A stretch of 42,529 bases of DNA from Faecalibacterium sp. CAG:74 (lineage in GTDB: Bacteria > Bacillota > Clostridia > Christensenellales > Aristaeellaceae): contig FR899900.1 of assembly GCA_000437595.1 (NCBI GenBank), positions 12,246 to 54,774 of the forward strand, given 5' to 3'. Position 1 is the stretch's first letter, and each line of letters begins with the position of its first letter. Both the position numbers and the translations under genes were made by a program. The notes below the pieces were generated by a model that had not been told where the DNA came from, did not search any database, and saw only the letters and a program-made list of their open reading frames with translations. Below are positions 1 to 8,089 of this stretch, piece after piece.

Positions 1-32
1 GGTTCAGCATGGCGGACAAACATCAGTTTCAT
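1..32 (-). CDS. Histidine phosphatase family protein, N-terminal fragment (runs off the window)
   Basis: Only the first ten codons are inside the window. They read MKLMFVRHAE, the start-plus-RHG signature of the phosphoglycerate mutase-like histidine phosphatases, in which the His of RHA/RHG takes up the phosphate. A GAGGA ribosome binding site lies about seven bases upstream of the ATG. The start is 11 bases past the stop of the rRNA methyltransferase gene, so the two are probably cotranscribed. Substrate cannot be judged from this fragment. Confidence 0.75.
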   Translation of the reverse strand, partial: MKLMFVRHAE

Positions 33-43
33 AGTTTCTATCC

Positions 44-1216
44 TCAGTCAAAAATCTGGAAGATGCCGCATTTGAGGTACTGCGTTTCCGGCGCGGCAGG
101 CAGAATCGGGTGGTCGCGCCCCTGCGTGCGGTACTCGACCTGTCGCAGCTGCACATGCGCATCATGCGCCGCGTCGCGGACAATCTGCATGAACGCATCC
201 GGCAGAATGTGCTGCGAGCAGGAGCAGGTAATCAGGTAGCCGCCGGGCTTGACCATCTTCATCGCACGCAGGTTGATTTCTTTGTAACCCCGCGTCGCTG
301 CTTCGATGGCGCTGCGCGTCTTGGTGAATGCGGGCGGGTCGAGAATCACCACGTCATACTTGACGCCCGCGCGGCTCTGCTCCGCCAGCAGGTCAAACGC
401 ATTCGCTTCGACGAAGTGGACGACGTTCTCCAATCCGTTCAGGCGCGCGTTTTCCGTCGCGAATTCGCAGGCGAAAGCGGAAATATCCACGCCCGTGACT
501 TCCTTCGCGCCATAATGCCCCGCATGAAGCGCGAAACTGCCCGTGTGCGTGAAGCAGTCCAGTACGGTCTTGCCCTTGACGAACGGCGCAATCGCGGCGC
601 GGTTCTCCTTCTGATCGAGGAAGAAGCCCGTCTTCTGCCCTTCCTTGACATCCACCCAGAAGTGTACGCCGTTCTCCACCATCTCCACGCGATCGGGAAC
701 TGTGCCGTACATCACGCCTGTCAGCTGCTCCAAGCCCTCCAAGCGGCGAACCGGCACGTCGCTGCGTTCATAGATGCCCTGTGGATGCACTTCTTCCACC
801 AGCGCGTCCACCACATCCTGCTTGAAGCGCTCCATGCCCAGCGCCAGGCATTGCAGCACCAATACATCGCCGAAGCTGTCCACAATCAGCGCTGGCAGGC
901 GGTCGCTCTCCGCGAAAATCAATCGGCAGGAGCGCAAGTCCGCGAACGTGCGCCGGTAGTCGATGGCTTCCTTGACACGGCGGAAGATGAACGCGCGGTC
1001 AATCGGCTCGTCGTGCAGGCTCATGATGCGCAGGGAAATCTGGCTCTGCGGATTGTAAAACGCCTTCGCCAGAAATTTGCCCTTGCTGGAATACACCGAT
1101 ACGATGTCGCCGGGGGTGAAATCGCCCTCGACGCGCGCAATATCGCTGCGGAACACCCACGGATGTCCGCTGTAGACCCGTTTTTCTTTGCCGGGGATGA
1201 GAATCGCATTGGCCAT
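44..1216 (-). CDS. Class I SAM-dependent rRNA cytosine methyltransferase (RlmI/YwbD-like)
   Basis: A 390-residue protein with an N-terminal PUA RNA-binding domain (about residues 1-75, with the GHPWVFRSDI motif) followed by a Rossmann methyltransferase. The SAM motif VLDCFTHTGSFALHAG and the catalytic-region motif VILDPPAFTKTRSA are both visible. Family members methylate 23S rRNA cytosine to m5C. Length matches RlmI (about 396). An AGGAGG-like site lies just before the ATG. The gene follows pyrG by 12 bases on the same strand, so it is likely in the same transcript. The exact rRNA position modified is inferred from the family only. Confidence 0.88.
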   Translation of the reverse strand: MANAILIPGKEKRVYSGHPWVFRSDIARVEGDFTPGDIVSVYSSKGKFLAKAFYNPQSQISLRIMSLHDEPIDRAFIFRRVKEAIDYRRTFADLRSCRLIFAESDRLPALIVDSFGDVLVLQCLALGMERFKQDVVDALVEEVHPQGIYERSDVPVRRLEGLEQLTGVMYGTVPDRVEMVENGVHFWVDVKEGQKTGFFLDQKENRAAIAPFVKGKTVLDCFTHTGSFALHAGHYGAKEVTGVDISAFACEFATENARLNGLENVVHFVEANAFDLLAEQSRAGVKYDVVILDPPAFTKTRSAIEAATRGYKEINLRAMKMVKPGGYLITCSCSQHILPDAFMQIVRDAAHDAHVQLRQVEYRTQGRDHPILPAAPETQYLKCGIFQIFD

Positions 1217-1228
1217 ATGCCAGCCTCC

Positions 1229-2830
1229 TTATGCCTGATGCGCCGCCGCTGCGCCGATGAACGCTGCGAACAGCGGATGCGCCTTGTTGGGGCGGGAAAG
1301 GAACTCCGGATGATAAATTGTGCCGATATAGAACGGATGCGCCGGAATCTCGAATACCTCCGGGTAATTTCCGTCCGCGCTGAAGCCGACAAAATCCACG
1401 CCGACCTCGTGCAGCGGCGCAAGGAACGCATCATCCACCTCGTAACGGTTGCCGTGGCGCTCGTGCACCATCGTCAGACCGTAGATGGCCGCGGTGCGGC
1501 TGCCCTCGGTCAGCACGACATCCATGCCGCCCATGCGCGCATTCTGCCGGCCATCGTTCTCGTCCACGCGGTCGCGCGGAATCGCCACCACCGCCGGGTT
1601 CGCCAGCCGATTGACTTCCGTCGAGTTCGCGTCCGGCAGCGACAAAAGCGACCGAACCGCTTCCACCACGCCAAGCTGCATTCCGTAGCCAATCATCAGG
1701 CAGGGGATGCCCTTCGTGCGCGCGAAGTTCGCCGCTGCCATCATCCCCTCCGCGCCGCGATGCCCGAAGCCGCCGGGGAGGATGATGCCGTGATAGCTGC
1801 CCAGCCGTTCCGCGGCGTTCGCTGCCGTCAGCTCGTCCGAAGAGATATAGTCCACATACACCGCCGCGAGGTTCGCGATGCCCGCGTGTACAAGCGCTTC
1901 GTGCACAGACAGGTACGCATCATGCACGGCAACATACTTGCCGACCAGCGCGATATGCACTTCCTGCGTCGGCGCGTCATAGCGGGCAACCATGTTCGTC
2001 CACTCGGTCAAATCCGCCGGGGGATTGGGCAGCTTCAGCGTTTTCAGCACCATGCCCGCCAACCCCTCTTTTTCCAGATTCAGCGGCACTTCAAACAGTG
2101 TGGACGCATCCCGGTTCTGCACCACGTTACCCACCGGCACATTGCAGAACAGCGCGATTTTGTCCTTTGCGGACTGGCTGATGTTCACCTCTGTGCGGCA
2201 GACGATAACATCCGGCTGAATGCCGATGGCGCGCAGGGCCTTGACGGAGTGCTGCGTCGGCTTTGTCTTCATTTCGCCTGCAACGGACAAATACGGCATC
2301 AGCGCCACATGGATGAAGCAGGTGTTGCCCGCGCCCAGCTCCCATTTCAGCTGGCGAATCGCCTCCAGATACGGAGAGGACTCGATATCGCCCGCCACGC
2401 CGCCGATCTCGATAATCGCAATATCCGCGCCGGAGTTTTCCGCCGCCGTGATGATGCGGTGCTTGATTTCGTTCGTCACATGAGGCACGACTGTAATCGT
2501 TGCGCCGTGGTATTCGCCGCGCAGCTCGCGCTCCACCAGGGCAGTGTGAATCTTGCCGGTGGTGATGCTCGCTTCGCCCTTGAGCGACTCGTCGATGAAG
2601 CGCTCGTAGTGCCCTAAGTCAAGGTCGGCCGCCACGCCGTCCTCCGTAATGAAATTTTCGCCGTGCTGCAAAGGGGACAGCAGCGCCGGATTGAAGTTAT
2701 AGTAGGTGTCGCACTTCTGCATCGCGACCTTGTAGCCGCGTGCCTTCAGCAGCCGCCCCAGGGATGCCGCCGTTGTGCCCTTGCCCAGCGAAGAAACAAC
2801 GCCGCCGGTCACAAATACATATTTCATCAT
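1229..2830 (-). CDS. pyrG: CTP synthase with a substituted glutaminase nucleophile
   Basis: CTP synthase aminates UTP to CTP with ATP and glutamine or ammonia. The 533-residue protein has the N-terminal amidoligase domain (VTGGVVSSLGKGTTAASLG, DLDLGHYERF, EIGGVAGDIES) and a C-terminal class I glutaminase domain (PGGFGHRGAEGM, YHPEF). The nucleophile elbow, normally GICLGMQ, reads MIGYGMQ, so the catalytic Cys is Gly381, while the His and Glu of the triad remain. The early ligase segment is also divergent (KCDTYYNFNPALLSP in place of the usual LDPYINVDPGTMSP type). ATG at 2830 was chosen because a GGAG site lies ten bases upstream; an in-frame TTG directly before it is possible. It leads the pyrG - rlmI-like - phosphatase group. 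Confidence 0.93.
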   Translation of the reverse strand: MMKYVFVTGGVVSSLGKGTTAASLGRLLKARGYKVAMQKCDTYYNFNPALLSPLQHGENFITEDGVAADLDLGHYERFIDESLKGEASITTGKIHTALVERELRGEYHGATITVVPHVTNEIKHRIITAAENSGADIAIIEIGGVAGDIESSPYLEAIRQLKWELGAGNTCFIHVALMPYLSVAGEMKTKPTQHSVKALRAIGIQPDVIVCRTEVNISQSAKDKIALFCNVPVGNVVQNRDASTLFEVPLNLEKEGLAGMVLKTLKLPNPPADLTEWTNMVARYDAPTQEVHIALVGKYVAVHDAYLSVHEALVHAGIANLAAVYVDYISSDELTAANAAERLGSYHGIILPGGFGHRGAEGMMAAANFARTKGIPCLMIGYGMQLGVVEAVRSLLSLPDANSTEVNRLANPAVVAIPRDRVDENDGRQNARMGGMDVVLTEGSRTAAIYGLTMVHERHGNRYEVDDAFLAPLHEVGVDFVGFSADGNYPEVFEIPAHPFYIGTIYHPEFLSRPNKAHPLFAAFIGAAAAHQA

Positions 2831-2852
2831 CAAAATTCAACTCCTTTTCGGT

Positions 2853-2868
2853 CGTTTCGATAAAGAAA
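2853..2868 (-). other. Small hairpin in the pyrG 5' leader
   Basis: GTTTC and GAAAC can pair around a six-base loop between the promoter and the ribosome binding site of pyrG. The predicted transcript start does not show the GGGC run used for reiterative-initiation control in Bacillus pyrG. Its role is unknown and it may be chance. Confidence 0.25.
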
Positions 2869-2879
2869 CCGTCCTGTTC

Positions 2880-2908
2880 ATTGTAGGTGTTTCGCGCTTT
2901 TCTGTCAA
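2880..2908 (-). promoter_or_regulatory. Sigma-A promoter for pyrG
   Basis: On the minus strand TTGACA and TACAAT are separated by 17 bases, directly upstream of pyrG. Confidence 0.85.
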
Positions 2909-2930
2909 GGGGGAAGGTCGATTTCCGCTC

Positions 2931-2959
2931 TTTCATTTTTCTGGCGGATGTGCTACAAT
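2931..2959 (+). promoter_or_regulatory. Extended -10 promoter for the GH2 gene
   Basis: TACAAT is preceded by TG one base upstream (TGCTACAAT). A weak TTTCAT lies 17 bases further up. It diverges from the pyrG promoter. Confidence 0.65.
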
Positions 2960-2989
2960 GGTCATAAACAATCGAAAGGGGAGACGCTC

Positions 2990-4735
2990 GTGATTCCTTT
3001 CCCGGAGTATCCGCGTCCGGCGCTGCGCCGAGACAGCTTCCTGAACCTCAATGGTTCGTGGTCGTACGCCATTGCGGCGGATGAAGCCCTGCCCCATGCG
3101 TGGGACGGCGAAATCCTCGTGCCGTATTCGCCGGAGACGGCAGCTTCGGGCGTTCGGCGGACGCTTCAGCCGAATCAGTGGCTGCACTATCAGCGCATGT
3201 TTACGCCGCCGGATGGGGATGGCGGGCGCGTGCTGCTGCATTTCGGCGCGGTGGACAATGACTGCGTGATTCTCGTCAATCATCGGGAGGTCGGGCGGCA
3301 CAGCGGCGGCTACTGGCCGTTTTCGCTGGACATCACCGACTATTTGCAGGACGGCGAAAATACGCTGCATGTCGCCGTGCAGGACGCGTCCGACTGCGGC
3401 ATTCAGGCGCGCGGCAAGCAGAAACTGACCCCCGGCGGCATGTTCTATCCCGCGCAGAGCGGCATTTGGCAGACCGTCTGGCTGGAGCGTGTGCCGGACT
3501 GCTATGTGCAGGAGCTGACGATTACGCCGGACGTGCCGACGCGCACGGTTCGTTTTGCCGTCTCCGTCAGCTCCGACTGCCTTGTGTCCTTTCGCGTGAC
3601 CGCAGACGGCAGGGAAGTCGCCTTGGCGCGGAACACGGCGGTTCATCATCAGGCGAGTGTTGCCCTGAAGCTGCCGGAAGATGCGCTGCACTGCTGGTCG
3701 CCGGACGACCCGTTCCTCTACGATGTGGAAATTTCGCTGCCGGAAGAAACGGTGACAAGCTACTTCGCCATGCGGCAGTGGACGTGTCAGCCGGATGCAA
3801 ACGGCATTCCTCGCTTCTGCCTGAACGGTCAGCCGATTCTGCTCAACGGTCTGTTGGATCAGGGCTACTGGGTGGATGGGCTGTACACGCCGCCGTCGGA
3901 CGAAGCGATGGTGACGGAATTGCAGCGCGTGAAGGCACTGGGCTTCAACCTCCTGCGCAAGCACGCGAAAATCGAGCCGCAGCGCTGGTATTATCACTGT
4001 GACCGGCTGGGGCTGATTGTCTGGCAGGATTTCGTCAGCGGCGGCGCACCCATGAAGTCGTGGTATGTGACGTACTTGGCGAACGTGCTGCTGCCAGTCC
4101 TGCGGCATTTCCCAGATGTCGGGCTGTTCCGGCATCTGCTGTCGCGCCCAAATGAAGCAGGCCGGACACTTTTCCTCCGCGAAATGTCGGACACGGTGAA
4201 TACGCTGTACCATCATCCGTGCATTGCGCTGTGGGTGCCGTTCAACGAGGGCTGGGGGCAGTTCAATGCACGTCAGGTGACGGGAATTCTCCGCCGGATG
4301 GATGCGACGCGCCTGATTGACCAAGCGAGCGGCTGGTTTGACCAAGGCGGCGGCGATGTGTACTCCATGCACAACTATTTCTATCCGCTGAAAGTGCGGA
4401 AGCATCGGCGCGTAACGGCGCTGACGGAGTACGGCGGCATTGCGTACCCGATGCCCGGCCACTGTACGCACGAGAAGTCGTATGGCTATGGCACAGCGGA
4501 AAGTCGGGAGGATTTAACCGCGCGCTATCGCCAATTGCAGCTGGAAACGGTACTGCCGCAGCTGCAAAAGGGGCTGTCCGCGCTGGTGTACACGCAGGTC
4601 AGCGACGTGGAGGAGGAAATCAACGGCATTTTCACCTATGACCGCGAGGCGGTCAAGCCGGACGAAACCGCTGTTCGGGAAATCAACGTCGCATTGGCGG
4701 CGGAGTTTGCCCGTTGCACCCGCAAAAAACCATAA
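2990..4735 (+). CDS. Glycoside hydrolase family 2 protein (beta-galactosidase/beta-glucuronidase-like)
   Basis: A 581-residue GH2 enzyme without a signal peptide, so probably cytoplasmic. The N-terminal sugar-binding domain (residues about 15-150, LNGSWSYAI), the immunoglobulin-like middle and the TIM barrel are in the usual order. The acid/base Glu is E420 in FNEGWGQF and the nucleophile is E480 in LTEYGG. The GTG start is preferred because GGGGAG lies eight to ten bases upstream; an in-frame ATG further up overlaps the -10 box. The gene is alone on the plus strand between pyrG and a terminator. Short GH2 proteins of this build vary in substrate, so the sugar is not assigned. Confidence 0.88.
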   Translation: MIPFPEYPRPALRRDSFLNLNGSWSYAIAADEALPHAWDGEILVPYSPETAASGVRRTLQPNQWLHYQRMFTPPDGDGGRVLLHFGAVDNDCVILVNHREVGRHSGGYWPFSLDITDYLQDGENTLHVAVQDASDCGIQARGKQKLTPGGMFYPAQSGIWQTVWLERVPDCYVQELTITPDVPTRTVRFAVSVSSDCLVSFRVTADGREVALARNTAVHHQASVALKLPEDALHCWSPDDPFLYDVEISLPEETVTSYFAMRQWTCQPDANGIPRFCLNGQPILLNGLLDQGYWVDGLYTPPSDEAMVTELQRVKALGFNLLRKHAKIEPQRWYYHCDRLGLIVWQDFVSGGAPMKSWYVTYLANVLLPVLRHFPDVGLFRHLLSRPNEAGRTLFLREMSDTVNTLYHHPCIALWVPFNEGWGQFNARQVTGILRRMDATRLIDQASGWFDQGGGDVYSMHNYFYPLKVRKHRRVTALTEYGGIAYPMPGHCTHEKSYGYGTAESREDLTARYRQLQLETVLPQLQKGLSALVYTQVSDVEEEINGIFTYDREAVKPDETAVREINVALAAEFARCTRKKP

Positions 4736-4740
4736 ACGCA

Positions 4741-4785
4741 AAAAATCGCCGCACCGGATTGCTTTTCCGATACGGCGATTGCTTT
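4741..4785. terminator. Bidirectional terminator between convergent genes
   Basis: AATCGCCG and CGGCGATT form a stem, with an inner CGGA/TCCG pairing. Five A on the left supply a U-tract for the minus strand. It sits between the ends of the GH2 gene and the membrane protein gene. Confidence 0.65.
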
Positions 4786-4791
4786 ATGTGA

Positions 4792-5373
4792 TTAGGCATC
4801 CAGATGCTTGTCCGTGTCATCCGCGTTTTCCGTTGATTTCGGTGCGCCATCCGCCGCCTCATACGGCTGGACGGTATCCTGCCTCTGCTTCTTGCGGCGG
4901 TTGCCCAGCACAATCGGGTATGCGCCCAGCGCGCCAAACAGCATCCCCACTGCGAGATTCTTCACGATCTCCGTTTGGACGTCCTGCTCCATGAACATGC
5001 TTTGCACATACTCTTCAACCGTCGGGCCATACTTCTGAATCCGAGCCTGTTCAAACGTGTTCATTTCCGAAATCTGCTGATTGTAGCTTTGCACCATGAT
5101 TACTGTTGCCGTTCCCACCGTGCCGACGCAAATCGACAGAATCAGCATTACGATAATCGTGATGGCCTTCGCCTTGCCGGGCCGACCGTGCAGCAGATCA
5201 TAGCCCTTGCCCGCCAAGAATGCTGTCAGCCACGCAACGATGCCCGCGATGTAGCCCCATACGCCGACCAGCACCCACAGCGCCGTACCGATGAGCGCAC
5301 CCAAGAGGGCGCCGAGAATGCCGGTCAGCAGATTGCCCTGCTTCTCCTCGTAAATCGACTCCTGATTTTCCAC
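4792..5373 (-). CDS. Membrane protein of unknown function
   Basis: A 193-residue protein. The GTG start has GGGAGG seven to eight bases upstream; the ATG further up is inside the promoter region. Hydrophobic segments lie at about residues 14-50 (two helices, glycine and alanine rich), 70-92 and 135-153. The charged C-terminal tail (about residues 155-193) is rich in Gln, Asp, Glu and Lys. No catalytic motif is visible. It has its own consensus promoter and a terminator, so it is monocistronic. Confidence 0.6.
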   Translation of the reverse strand: MENQESIYEEKQGNLLTGILGALLGALIGTALWVLVGVWGYIAGIVAWLTAFLAGKGYDLLHGRPGKAKAITIIVMLILSICVGTVGTATVIMVQSYNQQISEMNTFEQARIQKYGPTVEEYVQSMFMEQDVQTEIVKNLAVGMLFGALGAYPIVLGNRRKKQRQDTVQPYEAADGAPKSTENADDTDKHLDA

Positions 5374-5413
5374 CGTGTTTTCCTCCCTTTCGCGTTGTCC
5401 GCAAGATGTTTTC

Positions 5414-5442
5414 ATTATATCGGGGAACTGCTTCCGTGTCAA
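5414..5442 (-). promoter_or_regulatory. Sigma-A promoter for the membrane protein gene
   Basis: TTGACA - 17 bases - TATAAT on the minus strand, starting just past the recX stop codon. Confidence 0.85.
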
Positions 5443-5445
5443 GTG

Positions 5446-6066
5446 TCAATCCGCCTGCAGCACCTGCGCCAGCGCCTCTTTCGTGATGTCCCAGCGGAAG
5501 CCGCGCCGCGCCAGCATCGCCGCAATGCGCTGATACGTCTTGCGCGGATCCTCGTCGGACTTCGCGCGCGCCGCTGCTTTTTCCGCCAGTGCAATCGCGT
5601 TCGCAAGCTGGTCGTCCTCGCCAATCGCGGATAGGGCTTCCTCTGCCTCATCCGCATCGATACCCTTGCGCCGCAGTTCTTGCGCAATGCGGCTGCGTCC
5701 CAGCTTGCGTCCCGAACGCGCCTCTACCCATTGCCGCGCAAAGTCCGCATCGTTGAGCAAATGCTCGCGCTCCAGCTTGTACAGCACCATTTCCACCGTG
5801 CAGGGGCGATAGCCGACCCGCAGCAGTTTCTGTTCGATTTCATGCTTGCTGTGCGCTCGTGCCGCAAGGCAGGCAACCGCCCGATCCAGCGCATGGCGAT
5901 ATTGCCGCACCATCAGCCAATTGTCGTATTCTTCCAGATTGATGGGCTGACCCTCCGTCAGCGGCCGCTCGCGGAAGAGCGAAAGCGGTACCACAATCGT
6001 CTCCTGCTCGCTGATGACAATCTGCATTTTGCCACGCTGGCGGGTGATGCGCGTGATTATGTCCAT
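5446..6066 (-). CDS. recX: Recombination regulator RecX
   Basis: RecX binds RecA filaments and limits recombinase activity. The 206-residue protein has the three-helix repeats typical of the family, including LAARAHSKHEIEQKLLRVGY and FARQWVEARSGRKLGRSRIA, with YQRIAAMLARRGF at the C-terminus. The first ~55 residues form a beta-rich extension also seen in Firmicute RecX proteins. The ATG is set by AGGAG eight bases upstream. The start overlaps the end of the serine hydrolase gene by ten bases, indicating translational coupling. Confidence 0.88.
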   Translation of the reverse strand: MDIITRITRQRGKMQIVISEQETIVVPLSLFRERPLTEGQPINLEEYDNWLMVRQYRHALDRAVACLAARAHSKHEIEQKLLRVGYRPCTVEMVLYKLEREHLLNDADFARQWVEARSGRKLGRSRIAQELRRKGIDADEAEEALSAIGEDDQLANAIALAEKAAARAKSDEDPRKTYQRIAAMLARRGFRWDITKEALAQVLQAD

Positions 6067-7220
6067 GATGGCATCTCCTGTTTCAGCGCCCACTGCAGCA
6101 CATCGCGGTTGACCAGCCCCAGCCGCCCTGTTCGTGCCTCGCTCGCGCCGCCGTTGAGGAACACGACCGCGCGTCCCGTTTTTTCCTCGATGAACGCGCC
6201 GTCCACGCAGCCATATGCGAATCCTTGATGCCCCAGCAGCTGACGCGGCGAAATCTCCGGGCGATTGAGGATGACCAGCCCCAGCCCGTAGGTGCGCGTC
6301 GGGGCTGCGGACTGCCGGCGCGTCATTTCTCGCATGAGACTTTCGCTGATGAAGCGCACTTCGTCCATTGTGCCGCGCTGATGAATGAGCGTCAGCATCT
6401 GCAAAACAGACCGACCGTCGGTATACATTGCTCCTGCCGTATGCCCGTAATGGCACAGAGGATTCAGCTTTTGCAGCGGATGACGCCCCAGCGCCGTCAC
6501 GCGAAGCTCCTGACCTGCGCGATAAGGCAGCACGCGCGTAATCGGCATGATTTCCGCCTCGTTCAGCGTAGACGCATCGAGCGTCGCGCGCATGTGCAGC
6601 GGACGGAACAGCATTTCCTGAAACAGCGGCTCAATACACAGCCCCGTCTGCTGTTCCAGAATGCATCCCAGCAGCCCAAAGCCGAAGTTGGAATAAATCA
6701 GCTGCTGACCGGGCGCACAGGCGCGAATCTCCGGCTGACGCAGCAGTTCCGTGTACGGCTTGCCCTCTTTCAGGCAATCGTCCAGTATCGGCAGGTCACG
6801 CAGACCCGACGTGTGGCAAAGCAAATGCCGCACGGTTACGCCGGAGAGCGCAGGGGCTTTTTCGCCGTCCGGCAATAGGGAAGCGGCCTCGCTGTCCAGC
6901 GCAAACAGTCCGTTGTCAATGCAGCGGAGCGTCACGAGTGCCGTCGCCATCTTCGTGATCGATGCGACGCGGTAGAGCGTGTTCTCCTGCGCAAGATGCT
7001 CTGGATTCGCCGTCGATGTGTCGCAGAGGGCGCAATTCGCCCCATCCTGCAGCAGCAGCGATGCGCCGAACACATGGTGCTTCGCCAGAATCCGTTCATA
7101 GTTCGGCAGAGTCGTCAGCGGATGCCCGAATACGTGGTGCGTCATCTGCCCGCGGCTGCGCGGTGCCAGAATCGGCAGCGCCGCGCGGTAGAGCAGGTTC
7201 TTCGCTGGTGTCGTCGGCAT
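6057..7220 (-). CDS. Beta-lactamase-fold serine hydrolase (class C / esterase-like)
   Basis: A 387-residue protein of the class C beta-lactamase / penicillin-binding esterase fold. The nucleophile motif SITK is at S87-K90 and the Y-x-N motif is Y176-S-N178. A GHQG near residue 340 fits the third (H/K-x-G) motif. There is no obvious signal peptide, which suggests a cytoplasmic esterase or peptidase rather than a periplasmic beta-lactamase. The start codon has GAGGG seven bases upstream and lies two bases after the lgt stop. Substrate is not predictable from sequence. Confidence 0.82.
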   Translation of the reverse strand: MPTTPAKNLLYRAALPILAPRSRGQMTHHVFGHPLTTLPNYERILAKHHVFGASLLLQDGANCALCDTSTANPEHLAQENTLYRVASITKMATALVTLRCIDNGLFALDSEAASLLPDGEKAPALSGVTVRHLLCHTSGLRDLPILDDCLKEGKPYTELLRQPEIRACAPGQQLIYSNFGFGLLGCILEQQTGLCIEPLFQEMLFRPLHMRATLDASTLNEAEIMPITRVLPYRAGQELRVTALGRHPLQKLNPLCHYGHTAGAMYTDGRSVLQMLTLIHQRGTMDEVRFISESLMREMTRRQSAAPTRTYGLGLVILNRPEISPRQLLGHQGFAYGCVDGAFIEEKTGRAVVFLNGGASEARTGRLGLVNRDVLQWALKQEMPSWT

Positions 7221-7222
7221 AG

Positions 7223-8005
7223 TTATCCCTCTCTCTGCGGATTTTTCCGCGCGAATGTGCCAATCAGCAGCCAAATCAGCCCGACCGCCGCGAGCGTGAT
7301 GCTGACAATCTGGCTGATGCGAATGCTGCCGGAATACAGGCTGTCCATCCGCAGCCCCTCGATGGCTGCACGCCCGATGCCGTACATGAGCATGTAGACT
7401 GCCAGCAGTTGTCCGTTCCACCGCTTGCGCTTCCGCACGCCGAACCACAGGACGAGGAAAATCAGCACATCGACGCACGATTCATAGAAGAACGTCGCCA
7501 TATGCCACTCGTAGCCTGAATCGACCGGAATCAGCACCGCCACCGGGAAAAACTGCCACTGCAGATTCGTAATCAGCCGCCCGTAGGCCTCCATGTTGAA
7601 GTAGTTGCCCCAGCGCCCGATGCCTTGCCCCAGCGCAAGCGCCGGAACAAGAACGTCCGCTAACTGAAGCAGCGGCATATGCCGCACGGCACAGAAAAGC
7701 AGCAGCGCAATCGCTCCGCCAAGGATGCCGCCGTAGATGGCGAGTCCGCCCTCCCAGATGCGCAGAATCCGCAGCGGGTCGGCGGCAAACACGTCCCACG
7801 AGAACGCGACGTAGTACAGGCGCGCACCGACAATGGCAGATGGAATCAGACACAGCGCGAGGTCAATCGCCAAATCAGCAGGCAGCTTCAGCCGCTTCTG
7901 TTCGTGGCTGCACAGGGAAAGACCAATCACAATCGCGCTGACAATCAGCACGCTGTACCACGGCACTGACCCAAAAGCATAGCGGCTTGCGGGCATTGCT
8001 CCCAT
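7223..8005 (-). CDS. lgt: Prolipoprotein diacylglyceryl transferase
   Basis: Lgt transfers diacylglycerol from phosphatidylglycerol to the lipobox Cys of prolipoproteins in the membrane. The 260-residue protein has about seven hydrophobic helices. The hallmark motif GRWGNYFNMEAYG and GGLAIYGGILGG are present, as is HMATFFYES in the later loop. AGGAGG lies seven bases before the ATG, and a second ATG three codons in is less well placed. It heads the lgt - serine hydrolase - recX operon. Confidence 0.93.
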   Translation of the reverse strand: MGAMPASRYAFGSVPWYSVLIVSAIVIGLSLCSHEQKRLKLPADLAIDLALCLIPSAIVGARLYYVAFSWDVFAADPLRILRIWEGGLAIYGGILGGAIALLLFCAVRHMPLLQLADVLVPALALGQGIGRWGNYFNMEAYGRLITNLQWQFFPVAVLIPVDSGYEWHMATFFYESCVDVLIFLVLWFGVRKRKRWNGQLLAVYMLMYGIGRAAIEGLRMDSLYSGSIRISQIVSITLAAVGLIWLLIGTFARKNPQREG

Positions 8006-8049
8006 TTCGTTTCCTCCTAATAGACCCGGAAAATGAACCGGCTTGTTCT

Positions 8050-8078
8050 ATTATAATATGCCCGGAATTGGCTGTCAA
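8050..8078 (-). promoter_or_regulatory. Sigma-A promoter for the lgt operon
   Basis: TTGACA - 17 bases - TATAAT on the minus strand, immediately after the polymerase gene. Confidence 0.88.
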
Positions 8079-8089
8079 GCATACCGAAT

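Noticed and set aside
110..2617. Long plus-strand frame of 835 codons
   Set aside because: It is antisense to the rRNA methyltransferase and pyrG genes, lacks a ribosome binding site, and arises from the high GC third-position bias.
2933..4471. Minus-strand frame of 512 codons
   Set aside because: Antisense to the GH2 gene, with no motif; the GH2 active-site residues are clear on the other strand.
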